From assembly GCF_015140235.1 (NCBI RefSeq), contig NZ_AP023321.1, forward strand, positions 2,284,501 through 2,348,500: 64,000 nucleotides of DNA, read 5' to 3'. Position numbers and translations under genes: made by a program. The DNA comes from Solibaculum mannosilyticum. GTDB taxonomy: Bacteria > Bacillota > Clostridia > Oscillospirales > Acutalibacteraceae. Shown one piece after another: positions 26,208 to 35,016 of this stretch (position 1 is its first letter; each line of letters begins with the position of its first letter). The notes under the pieces are model-generated. The model was not told the origin of the DNA, searched no databases, and saw only the letters and a program-made list of their open reading frames with translations.

Positions 26208-26744
26208 TTACTTCTCTTTGTCAGACAGCTTTTTGAATTCTTCCACCAGCAGATCGCTCAGTCCCTGAGATGGGACAACCTTATGCCAGTGGCCGGTGGT
26301 ATCGAACTCAGGATAGCGGTAACGCCAGCGGTCGTAGTCCTCTTTGCTGATCTCTCCCGACTTCAATTTGGCCGCCTGCTCTCCCCAGGCGCAGAGCATT
26401 TCATGGAGCCTGGCAGCGTCTTTACCCTGGAACACATCCACCCGAAGATGTATCTCTCCGTCGCATTCGCAAATTTTCAGGCCATAGCGGTCCTCCAGGG
26501 TAAAGAGAGTGTGCATAAGGCCCACATAGGAATCAATGTCCGGCACGGCCAGGGCATGGGGAGAGACCTCCAAAATCTGTGCCAGCGCGGCCGTCAGGTC
26601 TGCCTTGGGCGTCCGCGATCCGTTCTCGTATTGGGCAAGGCGGACATCGGCGGACTTCTCCGGGAAGCCCAGCGCCATACCGAGATATTTCTGCGTCATG
26701 CCGCGCAGAATGCGGAAAAAGTGAATGCGTTCTCCAATCGCCAT
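26208..26744 (-). CDS. XRE-family repressor of the mobile element
   Basis: 178 residues from the ATG at 26744 (AGGAGT at about 26755-26760). The N-terminal helix-turn-helix is IGERIHFFRILRGMTQKYLGMALGF...VRLAQYENGSRTPK. A C-terminal region of about 110 residues (RYGLKICECDGEIHLRVDVFQGKDAARLHEML...) is common in regulators of clostridial integrative elements. It faces away from the integrase operon across a shared control region, the usual arrangement of a lysogeny-type repressor. Confidence 0.85.
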   Translation of the reverse strand: MAIGERIHFFRILRGMTQKYLGMALGFPEKSADVRLAQYENGSRTPKADLTAALAQILEVSPHALAVPDIDSYVGLMHTLFTLEDRYGLKICECDGEIHLRVDVFQGKDAARLHEMLCAWGEQAAKLKSGEISKEDYDRWRYRYPEFDTTGHWHKVVPSQGLSDLLVEEFKKLSDKEK

Positions 26745-26769
26745 AACGGCCAACTCCTATCTGGATTCT

Positions 26770-26880
26770 TGATAGATTCAGCATAGCAGAAATGCTTAGG
26801 ATAGTCAAGAAAAATCTAAACAAATTTATTTAATATTTTTCCGCAAACCGCTTGACTTTAACTGTTATGCTTAGTATAAT
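26770..26880. promoter_or_regulatory. Divergent promoter/operator region of the element
   Basis: Rightward promoter: TTGACT 26852-26857, TATAAT 26875-26880, spacer 17. Leftward promoter for the repressor: TTGACT complementary to 26803-26808 and TATGCT about 17 bp on. Two similar sites starting ATGCTTAG, at about 26792 and 26868, overlap these promoters and match at 16 of 19 positions; they are candidate operators for the XRE protein. Confidence 0.6.
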
Positions 26881-27165
26881 GAAGATGATATAAGCAAATA
26901 AGTTTAATCCACAAAAATTTTACAAATTGGATACCCCCAAAACGGCGAAAAAATGTCCGTTGTAAAGTGAGAGGGGGAATTTCAGACGCAGCAAAACTGA
27001 ATGACCGTCCGACAGATACTTTCTCCGGGGAAGCAGGCGACGATATGAGCGTGCCAAGGAGAAAAACAAACGGCACAGCGCCGGAAAGGGTTGCCTGTCA
27101 GAGTCTGAAGGGTGAAACGGCAAATACAAAATGATTATGACAAGGAAAGGAAGGGATTTTTGCGT
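26881..27165 (+). other. Leader between element promoter and first operon gene
   Basis: 285 bp without a convincing gene. It contains a nested inverted repeat at about 26932-26977 (CCCCC/GGGGG outside, ACGG/CCGT inside) that could form a hairpin in the transcript. Otherwise nothing recognised. Confidence 0.4.
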
Positions 27166-27366
27166 ATGGCAGAAAAACAGTCGTTTATGCGAGTCGATGA
27201 AGTGGCGCAGGAATTGGGCGTTTCCAAATCCTACGCTTACAAAATCGTGCAGAAGCTTAATGCAGAGTTGAAAAGCCTCGGTTACTTGACCATATCGGGC
27301 AGAGTCAATCGAAAGTTCTTCTACGAGAAGCTTTGCTACGGCGAAAAGGAAGGGAGGGGTATCTGA
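27166..27366 (+). CDS. Excisionase-like helix-turn-helix protein
   Basis: 66 residues from the ATG at 27166, preceded by a GGAAGGGA ribosome binding site; the frame extends upstream but the longer start lacks one. Core MRVDEVAQELGVSKSYAYKIVQKLNAELKSLGY is a MerR/Xis-like helix-turn-helix seen next to clostridial integrases, where it acts as recombination directionality factor or local regulator. The stop overlaps the integrase ATG (TGATG). Confidence 0.8.
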   Translation: MAEKQSFMRVDEVAQELGVSKSYAYKIVQKLNAELKSLGYLTISGRVNRKFFYEKLCYGEKEGRGI

Positions 27367-28439
27367 TGGCGGTCTATAAGGAAGAAAAGACTAATACCTG
27401 GCGGGCAGTCTACCGCTATACTGACTGGAATGGCGAGCGCAAACAGACGCAGAAACGGGGCTTCAAGACCAAGCGGGAGGCGCAGACATGGGAACGGGAA
27501 CAGCTCAACAAATCCACCGCCGATCTGGATATGACCTTCCGCAGTTTCGTAGAACTCTACACGGCGGATATGCAGACCCGGCTCAAGGAAAACACCTGGG
27601 CCACCAAGGATCACATTATCCGAACCAAGTTGCTGCCCTACTTCGGTAAGCTCAAAATGTGCAACATCACCGCCCAGCAGATTATCACCTGGCAAAATGA
27701 GATGCTGAACTACAAGGACGAGAACGGTAAACCCTACTCGCCGGTGTATCTCAAGACCGTCCACAACCAGCTCAGTGCCATTTTCAATCATGCGGTGCGT
27801 TACTACAACCTCCGGGAGAACCCCTGCAAAAAGGCGGGCAGCATGGGCAAGAAGAAAAACCGGGAGATGATGTTCTGGACCAAGGAACAGTATCTGAAAT
27901 TTGCCGAGGTAATGATGGATAAGCCGCAGTCATTCTACGCTTTTGAAATGCTCTACTGGTGCGGTATTCGGGAAGGCGAGCTGCTGGCGCTTACGCCCGC
28001 TGATTTTGATTTTGAGAAAGGCACTGTATCCATCAGTAAATCCTATCAGCGGCTAAACGGTCAGGACCTGATTACCACTCCAAAAACGGAGAAAAGCAAC
28101 CGCGTCATCACCATGCCGCAGTTTCTGACGGATGAGATTCAGGACTATCTCAAAATGCTCTATGGAATCGGGCTGGATGACCGGATGTTCACCGTCACCA
28201 AGAGCTATCTCCACCGGGAGATGGATCGGGGAGCCAAAGAAGCCGGAGTGCCGCGTATCAGAATCCATGATATTCGTCACAGCGCGGTGTCACTTCTCAT
28301 CGATATGGGCTTCTCAGCTACGGCCATTGCCGACCGGGTGGGCCATGAGAGCATCGACATCACATACAACTATGCGCACCTGTTTCCGTCCAAGCAGACG
28401 GAAATGGCGGACAAATTGAACATGGAAAGGGGCAATTAA
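27366..28439 (+). CDS. int: Tyrosine recombinase (site-specific integrase)
   Basis: 357 residues. An N-terminal arm-binding domain (VYKEEKTNTWRAVYRYTDWNGERKQTQKRGFKTKREA) is followed by a SAM-like core-binding domain and the catalytic domain. Catalytic residues visible are Arg in GIREGELLAL, HDIRHSAVSLL (HxxR), a His in VGHESID, and Tyr in ITYNYAHLF. It would integrate the element at the guaA 3' end and, with the HTH protein, excise it. Starts at 27366, overlapping the previous stop. Confidence 0.95.
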   Translation: MAVYKEEKTNTWRAVYRYTDWNGERKQTQKRGFKTKREAQTWEREQLNKSTADLDMTFRSFVELYTADMQTRLKENTWATKDHIIRTKLLPYFGKLKMCNITAQQIITWQNEMLNYKDENGKPYSPVYLKTVHNQLSAIFNHAVRYYNLRENPCKKAGSMGKKKNREMMFWTKEQYLKFAEVMMDKPQSFYAFEMLYWCGIREGELLALTPADFDFEKGTVSISKSYQRLNGQDLITTPKTEKSNRVITMPQFLTDEIQDYLKMLYGIGLDDRMFTVTKSYLHREMDRGAKEAGVPRIRIHDIRHSAVSLLIDMGFSATAIADRVGHESIDITYNYAHLFPSKQTEMADKLNMERGN

Positions 28440-28441
28440 AA

Positions 28442-28777
28442 ATGTCAGCAAAGAATTTGGACAAGCACAACCGCTGGCGGAACAAAACAGTAGCCTTCCG
28501 GGTCTCCCCAGAGGAGGACGAGCAGCTGGAAATCTTCGTCAAGTTGTCCGGCCTGACAAAGCAGGATTACATCACCCGGCGGCTGCTGGAAAAGGAGGTC
28601 GTGGTGCAGGGCAATCCCAGGGTCTACAAGGCCTTGCGAGATCAGTTTGCCGCTGTGCTGGACGAGCTGCGGCGCATTGAGGACGGGCAGGGCGTGAGCG
28701 ACGAGCTGCTGGACACCATCCAGATGATCGCAACCATTATGAACGGGATGCAGGAGGAAGCTGCCTATGGGAATTGA
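28442..28777 (+). CDS. Small element protein, possible MobC-like relaxosome accessory
   Basis: 111 residues. The start NRWRNKTVAFRVSPEEDEQLEIFVKLSGLTKQDYITRRLLEKEV has the strand-helix-helix look of a ribbon-helix-helix domain, as in MobC-type mobilization proteins; the rest is helical. It starts 2 bp after the integrase stop and overlaps the RepA-like gene by 11 bp. Assignment as a relaxosome protein is inferred from fold and position. Confidence 0.65.
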   Translation: MSAKNLDKHNRWRNKTVAFRVSPEEDEQLEIFVKLSGLTKQDYITRRLLEKEVVVQGNPRVYKALRDQFAAVLDELRRIEDGQGVSDELLDTIQMIATIMNGMQEEAAYGN

Positions 28778-30041
28778 CGCAAAAGAAAAGACTGCCCGAA
28801 GCACATCTGTTGGCGCAGATGAAAGGCAGTCCATTCAAAAAGATTCTGACAACAGTATACCCGCTTTGGAGGCAAAAGGCAACGGGGAAATGGAAAATTT
28901 GGAGGAAATGTACCGTAAGATGCAGCGTATGGCCGACCCGCACTACCTGCACACACTCACCATGACCGAGCTGTTTCAGACTTCCTACAAAAGCCGTCCA
29001 CCTATCATTGAAAATTTGCTCCATTCGGGAGCATATCTTCTGGCGGGCGCGCCCAAGATCGGCAAGTCGTTTCTGGTGGCGCAGATTGCCTACCATGTCA
29101 GCACCGGGCAGGATTTGTGGGGCTGCAAAGTCCACCTGGGAACAGTCCTCTACCTCGCTTTGGAGGATGACTTCCAGCGCATCCAGAACCGGATGTTTAT
29201 GATGTATGGCGTGAACGACACGCCCAATTTGCACTTCGCCACCGCTGCCGGAAAAATCGGGAACGGTTTGGACGAGCAGTTGGAGAATTTCATGCGGGAG
29301 CATCCGGACACCAAGCTCATTATCATTGATACCATGCAGAAAATCCGGGAAGTGGGCGGCGAGGCGTACAGCTACGCCAGTGATTATGAGATCGTTGGTA
29401 AACTCAAGCAGTTTGCAGATAAGCATTGTATCTGCGTGCTGACCGTCCACCATACCCGGAAGCAACCCGCCGGAGATGCTTTCGAGATGATCTCCGGCAC
29501 CACGGGCCTGCTGGGCTGCGCCGATGGTTCCCTGCTGATGCAGAAGAAAAAGCGAACCGCGTTGGAGGCCACCATTGATGTGGTGGGCCGCGACCAGCAG
29601 GATCAGATCCTCTATCTGAAAAAGGACCCGGAAACGCAAATCTGGAATTTGGAGCGCATGGAAACGGAGCCACACAGGGAACCGCCGGACCCGGTGCTGG
29701 AAGCAGTAGCAAAGCTGGTTTCCGCTGAGCGTCAGGAGTGGACCGGCTCTCCCTCGGAGCTGGCCGCAGCAGTACAGGTGGGCATGGCGGCAAATGCGCT
29801 GACCAAGTATCTGAATGTCAAATCCGGCAGGCTGCTGGATGAGTATCATGTAGGCTACGAGAACAAAGCGAGGCACGCCGGGCGGCAGGTGAAGCTCACC
29901 TATATGCTGGTGGAGGCTACGACTTTTGAAGTGGTCGAGGATGGGCGCGACGGTAGCGACGGTTGCAACGGTGAAAACGCTGCCGCCCAAACAACCGTCG
30001 CTATCGTCGCAGCCGTCGCGGAAAGGAACGGAAGCGAATGA
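28767..30041 (+). CDS. RepA-like AAA ATPase (replicative helicase type)
   Basis: 424 residues; ATG at 28767 behind AGGAGGA. The central RecA-like ATPase has Walker A GAPKIGKSF, Walker B-like LIIIDTM and the VLTVHHTRKQ sensor segment, as in RepA/DnaB-related helicases of plasmids and integrative elements. The C-terminus (about 310-400) looks like a winged-helix region. It probably supports replication of the excised element. The stop overlaps the next gene (ATGA). Confidence 0.85.
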   Translation: MGIDAKEKTARSTSVGADERQSIQKDSDNSIPALEAKGNGEMENLEEMYRKMQRMADPHYLHTLTMTELFQTSYKSRPPIIENLLHSGAYLLAGAPKIGKSFLVAQIAYHVSTGQDLWGCKVHLGTVLYLALEDDFQRIQNRMFMMYGVNDTPNLHFATAAGKIGNGLDEQLENFMREHPDTKLIIIDTMQKIREVGGEAYSYASDYEIVGKLKQFADKHCICVLTVHHTRKQPAGDAFEMISGTTGLLGCADGSLLMQKKKRTALEATIDVVGRDQQDQILYLKKDPETQIWNLERMETEPHREPPDPVLEAVAKLVSAERQEWTGSPSELAAAVQVGMAANALTKYLNVKSGRLLDEYHVGYENKARHAGRQVKLTYMLVEATTFEVVEDGRDGSDGCNGENAAAQTTVAIVAAVAERNGSE

Positions 30042-30271
30042 GGAATGTGCAGATTCCCTATGATCTGTTCGTGGCACTGGTGGAGTATCACCTCGGCTAT
30101 GATGACGAATACGAGGATGAAATCCGGCAGGGATTGGAGCAGAAGCTGGACGCCCTGATGCGGCACGAGCTGTATGCAAAATATAAGACCGCACCCAGCG
30201 TGGAAGAACGGGAACAGGCCCGGCAGGAGTATCTGGACCGGCGCGGCGTATTCCCGGATTTTCGCTGGTAA
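30038..30271 (+). CDS. Small conserved element protein of unknown function
   Basis: 77 residues, acidic and helical (IPYDLFVALVEYHL...YEDEIRQGLEQKLDALMRHELYAKYKT). It overlaps the RepA-like gene by 4 bp and is therefore translationally coupled. Similar short proteins often sit between the replication and mobilization genes of clostridial elements, but no function is known to me. Confidence 0.65.
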   Translation: MRNVQIPYDLFVALVEYHLGYDDEYEDEIRQGLEQKLDALMRHELYAKYKTAPSVEEREQARQEYLDRRGVFPDFRW

Positions 30272-30626
30272 CAGGTGTTTACTTTCATACTAATCTTGCG
30301 AATGAAATTAGCGCAAAAGTCAATCTTCTCCCTGATGGCTTGGACAGGAGCGTGACACGCTCCTGTGGCTGGCGGACAAGGCGAATTGGCCGGCAGCACA
30401 CGCTCTCCGCATCCCCCGTCCCCATCGAAAAATCCGCAGATTTGGCGATGGCTAAGGCAGGGAGAATCCGGCGGATTTTCCCTGCCCGTGGGCGGCGGAA
30501 TTGGAGCAAACACGGTTGCGAAGAGACCGCCGGTCACACCGCATTTTAAGGCTGTGGGTATCACCTGCAAGCCGAAAAAGGCGGCGAGGCTCCCGCAGGA
30601 GCCGCACTCCCCCTCGGAGAGCCCAC
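30272..30626. other. Intergenic region left of oriT
   Basis: About 355 bp, G+C-rich, with several short inverted repeats (for example AATCC/GGATT near 30465). Short frames here have no ribosome binding site. No gene called. Confidence 0.4.
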
Positions 30627-30670
30627 GATACTTTGCAGCCGCAGGATGAAAGTATCATAGTGGGTTATTA
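30627..30670 (+). other. Candidate oriT of the MobV relaxase
   Basis: A perfect 8-bp inverted repeat (GATACTTT at 30627-30634, AAAGTATC at 30649-30656) is followed at once by ATAGTGGGTTATTA. This matches the layout of pMV158-type origins, where a hairpin precedes TAGTGTG/TTA and the relaxase nicks between G and T. It lies 73 bp upstream of the relaxase gene, as expected. Confidence 0.7.
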
Positions 30671-30742
30671 CACTTCCGCAGAAGTGCATCCCCAAAAGCT
30701 ACCCGCATCTCAACCGCCCTTGTGGGGCGAGAAAGGAGTTCT

Positions 30743-32077
30743 ATGGCAAGAGGCGACGGTATCCATCGTACCAGCGCAAGAAATATGAGACTAACCACAC
30801 CCAAACTGAAAAACGCGCAGCAGCACAACGAGCGTGAAAAAGAATCGTATGTCAACCAGGATATTGTCCCGGAACGCTCCCATCTGAATGTCCACTTCAA
30901 GAAACCTAACGGCGGCTATCTGGAACAGTTTGAACAGATGGAGGCAGACGGTATCATCTCCACACGGGGAATCAAGGTGGACGCTTTCCGCTACGGCGAG
31001 CTGATCTTCGATGTGAACTCCGCCTACTTTTTCAACCACGGCGGATATGACTTCGCAAAACAATTTTACCACGACGCATACCAGGCTGCAATCAAAATTG
31101 TGGGCGGCGAACAGTACATTCTGTCGGCGGTCATGCACGCCGACGAGCGCAACCGGGCTATGTCCAAGGCATTGGGGCAGGATGTGTACCACTACCACCT
31201 CCATGTGGTCTATGTGCCGGTGGTGGAGAAGCAAATCCGCTGGTCTAAGCGGTGCAAAGACAAGTCGTTGGTGGGCAAGGTAAAAGAAACGGTCATGCAG
31301 GTTAGCATGAGCAAGAAGTGGGCCTCCAAGCCGGTTCTGGATGAAGTCACCGGCGAGCCGCTGAAAACGGCGAAGGGTAAACCTGTTCTCAAAAAATCGT
31401 ACAGCGTGTTGCAGGATGATTTCTTCCAGTATATGCGTGAGGCCGGATACACGGATGTGGAGCGCGGTGAGCGCGGCAGCTCCGAGGAACATCTGACGGT
31501 GACGCAGTTTAAGGTGGAGAGAGAACAGGCGCGGCTGGCGGAGCTGCAAACAGAAAAATCGGAGGTTCAGGCGGAGATTGGCCAGCTTCAGGTAAATAAG
31601 GCCGAGGCCGAAAAAGCAACTAAAGAAGCGCAGACGGAACTCCGGCTGCTGGCTCCCAAACTCAAGAGCATGGAGAAACTGGCGGCTGAGTATTCTTCCG
31701 ACCCGGAGGACCTGCTACCACTCCCCGATAGAATGGAGTCCGCCAAATCCTACCGGGAGAAAAAATCCAAACCGCTGTTGGAGAAAATCGTCAAGGTGGT
31801 GCGCTCTGTTTACCGGGCTTACCTGGATGTTTGTCAGAAATTCGAGCTGTTGCAGCGCAAATATGATACGGAGGTCCCGCATTTGAAGAAGCAGTTAGCG
31901 GAGGTCAGGAACGAAAACGCCAAGTTGCAAGAGACCGCCAGAGATTATCACCGGCTGTGCCGGGCCTATGGGCCGGAGCGTGTAGCCGAAACGGTGGCCG
32001 CTATCAAGCAGCAGGAGCAGGCAGAAAAGGAGCGGAGCCGCAGTCAGAAGCGGCGGCATGACCGGGATGCGCGGTAA
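30743..32077 (+). CDS. MobV-family relaxase (Mob/Pre plasmid recombination type)
   Basis: 444 residues from the ATG at 30743 (AAAGGAG upstream). The N-terminal relaxase domain includes ERSHLNVHF (first conserved His motif), SAVMHADER and YHYHLHVVYVP (metal-binding histidines), the MobV signatures. From about residue 255 the protein becomes a long coiled coil (KVEREQARLAELQTEKSEVQAEIGQL...) followed by a basic tail. It nicks oriT and pilots single-stranded DNA to a helper conjugation channel. Confidence 0.92.
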   Translation: MARGDGIHRTSARNMRLTTPKLKNAQQHNEREKESYVNQDIVPERSHLNVHFKKPNGGYLEQFEQMEADGIISTRGIKVDAFRYGELIFDVNSAYFFNHGGYDFAKQFYHDAYQAAIKIVGGEQYILSAVMHADERNRAMSKALGQDVYHYHLHVVYVPVVEKQIRWSKRCKDKSLVGKVKETVMQVSMSKKWASKPVLDEVTGEPLKTAKGKPVLKKSYSVLQDDFFQYMREAGYTDVERGERGSSEEHLTVTQFKVEREQARLAELQTEKSEVQAEIGQLQVNKAEAEKATKEAQTELRLLAPKLKSMEKLAAEYSSDPEDLLPLPDRMESAKSYREKKSKPLLEKIVKVVRSVYRAYLDVCQKFELLQRKYDTEVPHLKKQLAEVRNENAKLQETARDYHRLCRAYGPERVAETVAAIKQQEQAEKERSRSQKRRHDRDAR

Positions 32078-32222
32078 TCCTGTGTAGACCTGAGAAAATA
32101 GGATTTTTGCGGATAGAGGCATCTGAACTGAATCATGTATCGTTTGGGTGCTTTCTATCCGAAAAAATGCTTACTTTTGCCAGTGTAAAGCCGGAGAAAA
32201 TTTGTGAAAATAGGGAGGTTTC

Positions 32223-32522
32223 ATGAGAACAGGTCTTTCCAAGAAGCAAAAGACAACCAGCGTCTTTTTTGACGAGGCAAGTCCCATCATCGAGGTGTGT
32301 ACCTACAACACTTCCCTCAAAAACCGTTTGAGTGAGTATTCGGGAAAGTATCCGTCTGAGTGCCGGTTGGTGGATGACGATGAGAACGGTTGCCTTACAT
32401 TTGAGATCAGGAAAGGGCGGTTCAGTTTCAAGCTGAACGCCCCGTACAGCGCAGAGCGCCGGAAAGCGGCCAGCGAGCTGGCTAAGAAAAACATCAAGAA
32501 CTTGCAGCAAGGCAAGAAGTGA
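32223..32522 (+). CDS. Conserved small protein of mobile elements
   Basis: 99 residues; ATG behind GGGAGG. The sequence (KKQKTTSVFFDEASPIIEVCTYNTSLKNRLSEYSGKYPSECRLVDDDENG...) is compact, charged and has no membrane segment. It lies after the relaxase and ends just before a terminator, marking the end of the mobility module. I do not recognise a function. Confidence 0.65.
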   Translation: MRTGLSKKQKTTSVFFDEASPIIEVCTYNTSLKNRLSEYSGKYPSECRLVDDDENGCLTFEIRKGRFSFKLNAPYSAERRKAASELAKKNIKNLQQGKK

Positions 32523-32531
32523 TTGAACGCT

Positions 32532-32570
32532 GCCCGTGGGGAGAATGACTCCCTGCGGGTGGCTCTTTTA
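32532..32570 (+). terminator. Terminator between mobility module and cargo
   Basis: Stem CCCGTGGGGAG/CTCCCTGCGGG with a 5-base loop, followed by GGCTCTTTTATT. Confidence 0.7.
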
Positions 32571-32612
32571 TTACTCTGGGAATTATCTGGTGCATTACTT
32601 TTCCCAGAATAC

Positions 32613-32641
32613 TTGAAAAAAACTTGCATTCATGCTATAAT
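32613..32641 (+). promoter_or_regulatory. Promoter of the restriction-modification cargo
   Basis: TTGAAA 32613-32618 and TATAAT 32636-32641, spacer 17 bp, 44 bp before the methyltransferase start. Confidence 0.75.
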
Positions 32642-32684
32642 GGGAAACAATAGATACCACTATATTCCCGCCGGAGGTTTTGAT

Positions 32685-33836
32685 ATGGCAAAGCAGGTAC
32701 ACATTCGTGTTGATGATGCAATATATGAAGAATTAAGTGAATATTCTGCACTTAGTGGACAGTCAATGCAGGACTGCCTGTCTGTTGCTATCAGACAATT
32801 GCTCATAAAAAACAAAGTGGAAACTCCTTGCAAAGAGTACAGTTATACCTTTATTGACCTGTTCGCGGGTATTGGTGGTATGCGTATAGCATTTGAACGC
32901 GCTGGTGGACACTGTGTATATTCCAATGAATGGAATAAATACAGCCAGAAAACTTACTTCGCCAATTTTGGGGAACAACCAGATGGTGACATTACCAAAG
33001 TAAATGCTGCCGATATACCTGACCATGATATTCTTGTAGCAGGTTTCCCCTGCCAGCCGTTTTCTATCGCGGGTGTATCCAAGAAACAGAGTTTGGGTCG
33101 GGCGACAGGTTTTGAGGACAAAACGCAGGGAACTCTGTTTTTTGATGTGTGCAGGATTTTGAAGGCAAAGCGGCCAAAAGCCTTTATGCTTGAAAATGTA
33201 AAAAATCTATGCAGCCACGATAAAGGCCGCACATTCAAGGTGATTCAGGAATCTCTTGCCGAGCTGAACTATAAAATATTTTTCCGTATTCTGGATGGAA
33301 AAAACTATGTTCCTCAGCACCGGGAGCGTATTGTGATTATTGGATTTGACATGGAGCGATATGGCAAGAATGTTGAATTTGATTTCGATCTGACCCTGCC
33401 TGAAAAAGCTCCTGTAATAAGAGACATTCTTGAACCCGATGTAAGTGACAAGTATACTCTCTCTGATAAACTGTGGGCGTATCTTCAGAATTATGCCGCC
33501 AAGCATAAGGCAGCAGGTAACGGCTTCGGGTATGGAATTGCACCGCTTGACGGTATCAGCCGCACCATCAGTGCCAGATATTATAAAGACGGGTCTGAAA
33601 TTCTGATCGCGCAGGAGGGTAAAAATCCCAGAAGGCTAACACCAAGAGAATGTGCCCGTCTCCAGGGATTCCCGGACAGCTTCAAAATTCCCGTCTCGGA
33701 TACCCAGGCGTATAAACAGTTCGGCAATTCTGTTGTCGTACCTTTAATGGCTGAGGTTGCAAAGCTTGTCGTAAAAAAACTGGAAGAAATGGATTCTGCC
33801 ATGAATTCTCATAAAGTTGAAGGGATGGTGGGTTAA
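32685..33836 (+). CDS. DNA (cytosine-5) methyltransferase with N-terminal ribbon-helix-helix
   Basis: 383 residues; ATG 32685 behind GGAGG at 32673-32677. Residues 1-42 (KQVHIRVDDAIYEELSEYSALSGQSMQDCLSVAIRQLL) look like a CopG-type ribbon-helix-helix. The C5-methyltransferase body follows with FIDLFAGIGGMR (AdoMet site, ~56), catalytic Cys123 in GFPCQPFS, ENV at 170, QHRERIVIIG and the closing QFGNSVVVPL. The partner endonuclease is EcoRII-like and Vsr follows, which suggests a CCWGG-type target. The fused N-terminal domain may autoregulate the operon, as the HTH of M.EcoRII/M.SsoII does. Confidence 0.93.
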   Translation: MAKQVHIRVDDAIYEELSEYSALSGQSMQDCLSVAIRQLLIKNKVETPCKEYSYTFIDLFAGIGGMRIAFERAGGHCVYSNEWNKYSQKTYFANFGEQPDGDITKVNAADIPDHDILVAGFPCQPFSIAGVSKKQSLGRATGFEDKTQGTLFFDVCRILKAKRPKAFMLENVKNLCSHDKGRTFKVIQESLAELNYKIFFRILDGKNYVPQHRERIVIIGFDMERYGKNVEFDFDLTLPEKAPVIRDILEPDVSDKYTLSDKLWAYLQNYAAKHKAAGNGFGYGIAPLDGISRTISARYYKDGSEILIAQEGKNPRRLTPRECARLQGFPDSFKIPVSDTQAYKQFGNSVVVPLMAEVAKLVVKKLEEMDSAMNSHKVEGMVG

Positions 33837-33837
33837 A

Positions 33838-35016
33838 ATGATGGAAGGATACGCAATTCAGGCAATACAGGCAGTTCTGAGTAGTCAAATGGCTTACTGC
33901 AAATTTCTTTCGGCAAATGATACCGGCTTAACCGGAGGACATCAGGCAGGAATCTATATTTCGAAGCCATCAATCCCCATTCTCTTTGATGAACCGGGCA
34001 TTAAAGGAGCAAACAAGGAAAAATGGGTAAAAGTTAAGTGGCAGGATGATATTGAAACAGATACCCGTTTTATTTACTACGGTCAGGGCACACGAAACGA
34101 ATATCGAATTACGAATTTTGGACGAGGTTTTCCTTTCCTGCGGCCAGAGTATACGGGGGCTCTTTTTGTATTTGCAAAATGTGATGCCGAGGACTATCAG
34201 GCATTTGTACTGAACTCTGAAGAAGACATCGACCAGTTCCTTGATGCGTTTGGTATCAGTCCGACAGAAACAAACCGACTGATCGATGCTGGACAGATAC
34301 AGGATGAAACTCAGGAACGGATTGCTATTCAGGAATTCATTGCGGGATTGACAGTAGATTTTCCACTCTCGGAGGATATGTCCGCAGCAGCCCGTGACAT
34401 ACAGAATCGTGTGTATGACCATCTTGAATTTATCCGCACAAATCCTGATCGCAAGATCATCGACTGGACAAATACAGAGTATGCACTTTTTCGTGCAATC
34501 GAACACGCCCGATACGGAGATGCAATTGCGCGTGGATTTGCATCCGTAGACGAATTTATCATGATGGCAAATATGGTTCTGAACCGCAGGAAAAGTCGAG
34601 CAGGAAAGAGCTTGGAACATCATCTGTCTGCGATTTTTGATGGCAATGAAATTATATACACCGCACAGGCTGTTACAGAGGGCAACAAGAAACCCGACTT
34701 TATCTTCCCGTCGCAGGAATCGTATCATGATATGACCTTCCCGACAGACAAGCTAATCTCTCTGGCTGCCAAAACGACCTGCAAGGATCGCTGGCGTCAG
34801 GTTATCAACGAAGCCGATCGTTTGCGCGACAGACCCAAATATCTCTGTACGCTTCAGCAGGGAATTTCCCCGGCTCAGATGGATGAAATGCAAAGTGAGA
34901 ATGTTATTCTTGTTGTTCCAAGACAATACATTACGACCTATCCTGCAGATCGGCAGGATAGAATATGGACGCTTTCAAAGTTCGTTTCCTATGTACGCGA
35001 GGTCGAAGGACTCTGA
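33838..35016 (+). CDS. EcoRII-type type II restriction endonuclease
   Basis: 392 residues; the ATG begins one base after the methyltransferase stop. The C-terminal EcoRII catalytic domain is clear: RKSRAGKSLEHHLSAIF (Glu260), KPDFIFP (Asp287) and AAKTTCKDRWRQVINEA (Lys312), the PD-(D/E)XK residues plus the basic DNA-binding patch. The N-terminal half corresponds in position to the EcoRII effector-DNA-binding domain. Recognition of CCWGG or a related sequence is inferred from the family. The stop overlaps the vsr ATG. Confidence 0.9.
   Translation: MMEGYAIQAIQAVLSSQMAYCKFLSANDTGLTGGHQAGIYISKPSIPILFDEPGIKGANKEKWVKVKWQDDIETDTRFIYYGQGTRNEYRITNFGRGFPFLRPEYTGALFVFAKCDAEDYQAFVLNSEEDIDQFLDAFGISPTETNRLIDAGQIQDETQERIAIQEFIAGLTVDFPLSEDMSAAARDIQNRVYDHLEFIRTNPDRKIIDWTNTEYALFRAIEHARYGDAIARGFASVDEFIMMANMVLNRRKSRAGKSLEHHLSAIFDGNEIIYTAQAVTEGNKKPDFIFPSQESYHDMTFPTDKLISLAAKTTCKDRWRQVINEADRLRDRPKYLCTLQQGISPAQMDEMQSENVILVVPRQYITTYPADRQDRIWTLSKFVSYVREVEGL

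Noticed and set aside
30340-30660. Short overlapping frames left of oriT
   Set aside because: No ribosome binding sites, strong compositional bias and overlap with inverted repeats; more likely a non-coding transfer-origin region.
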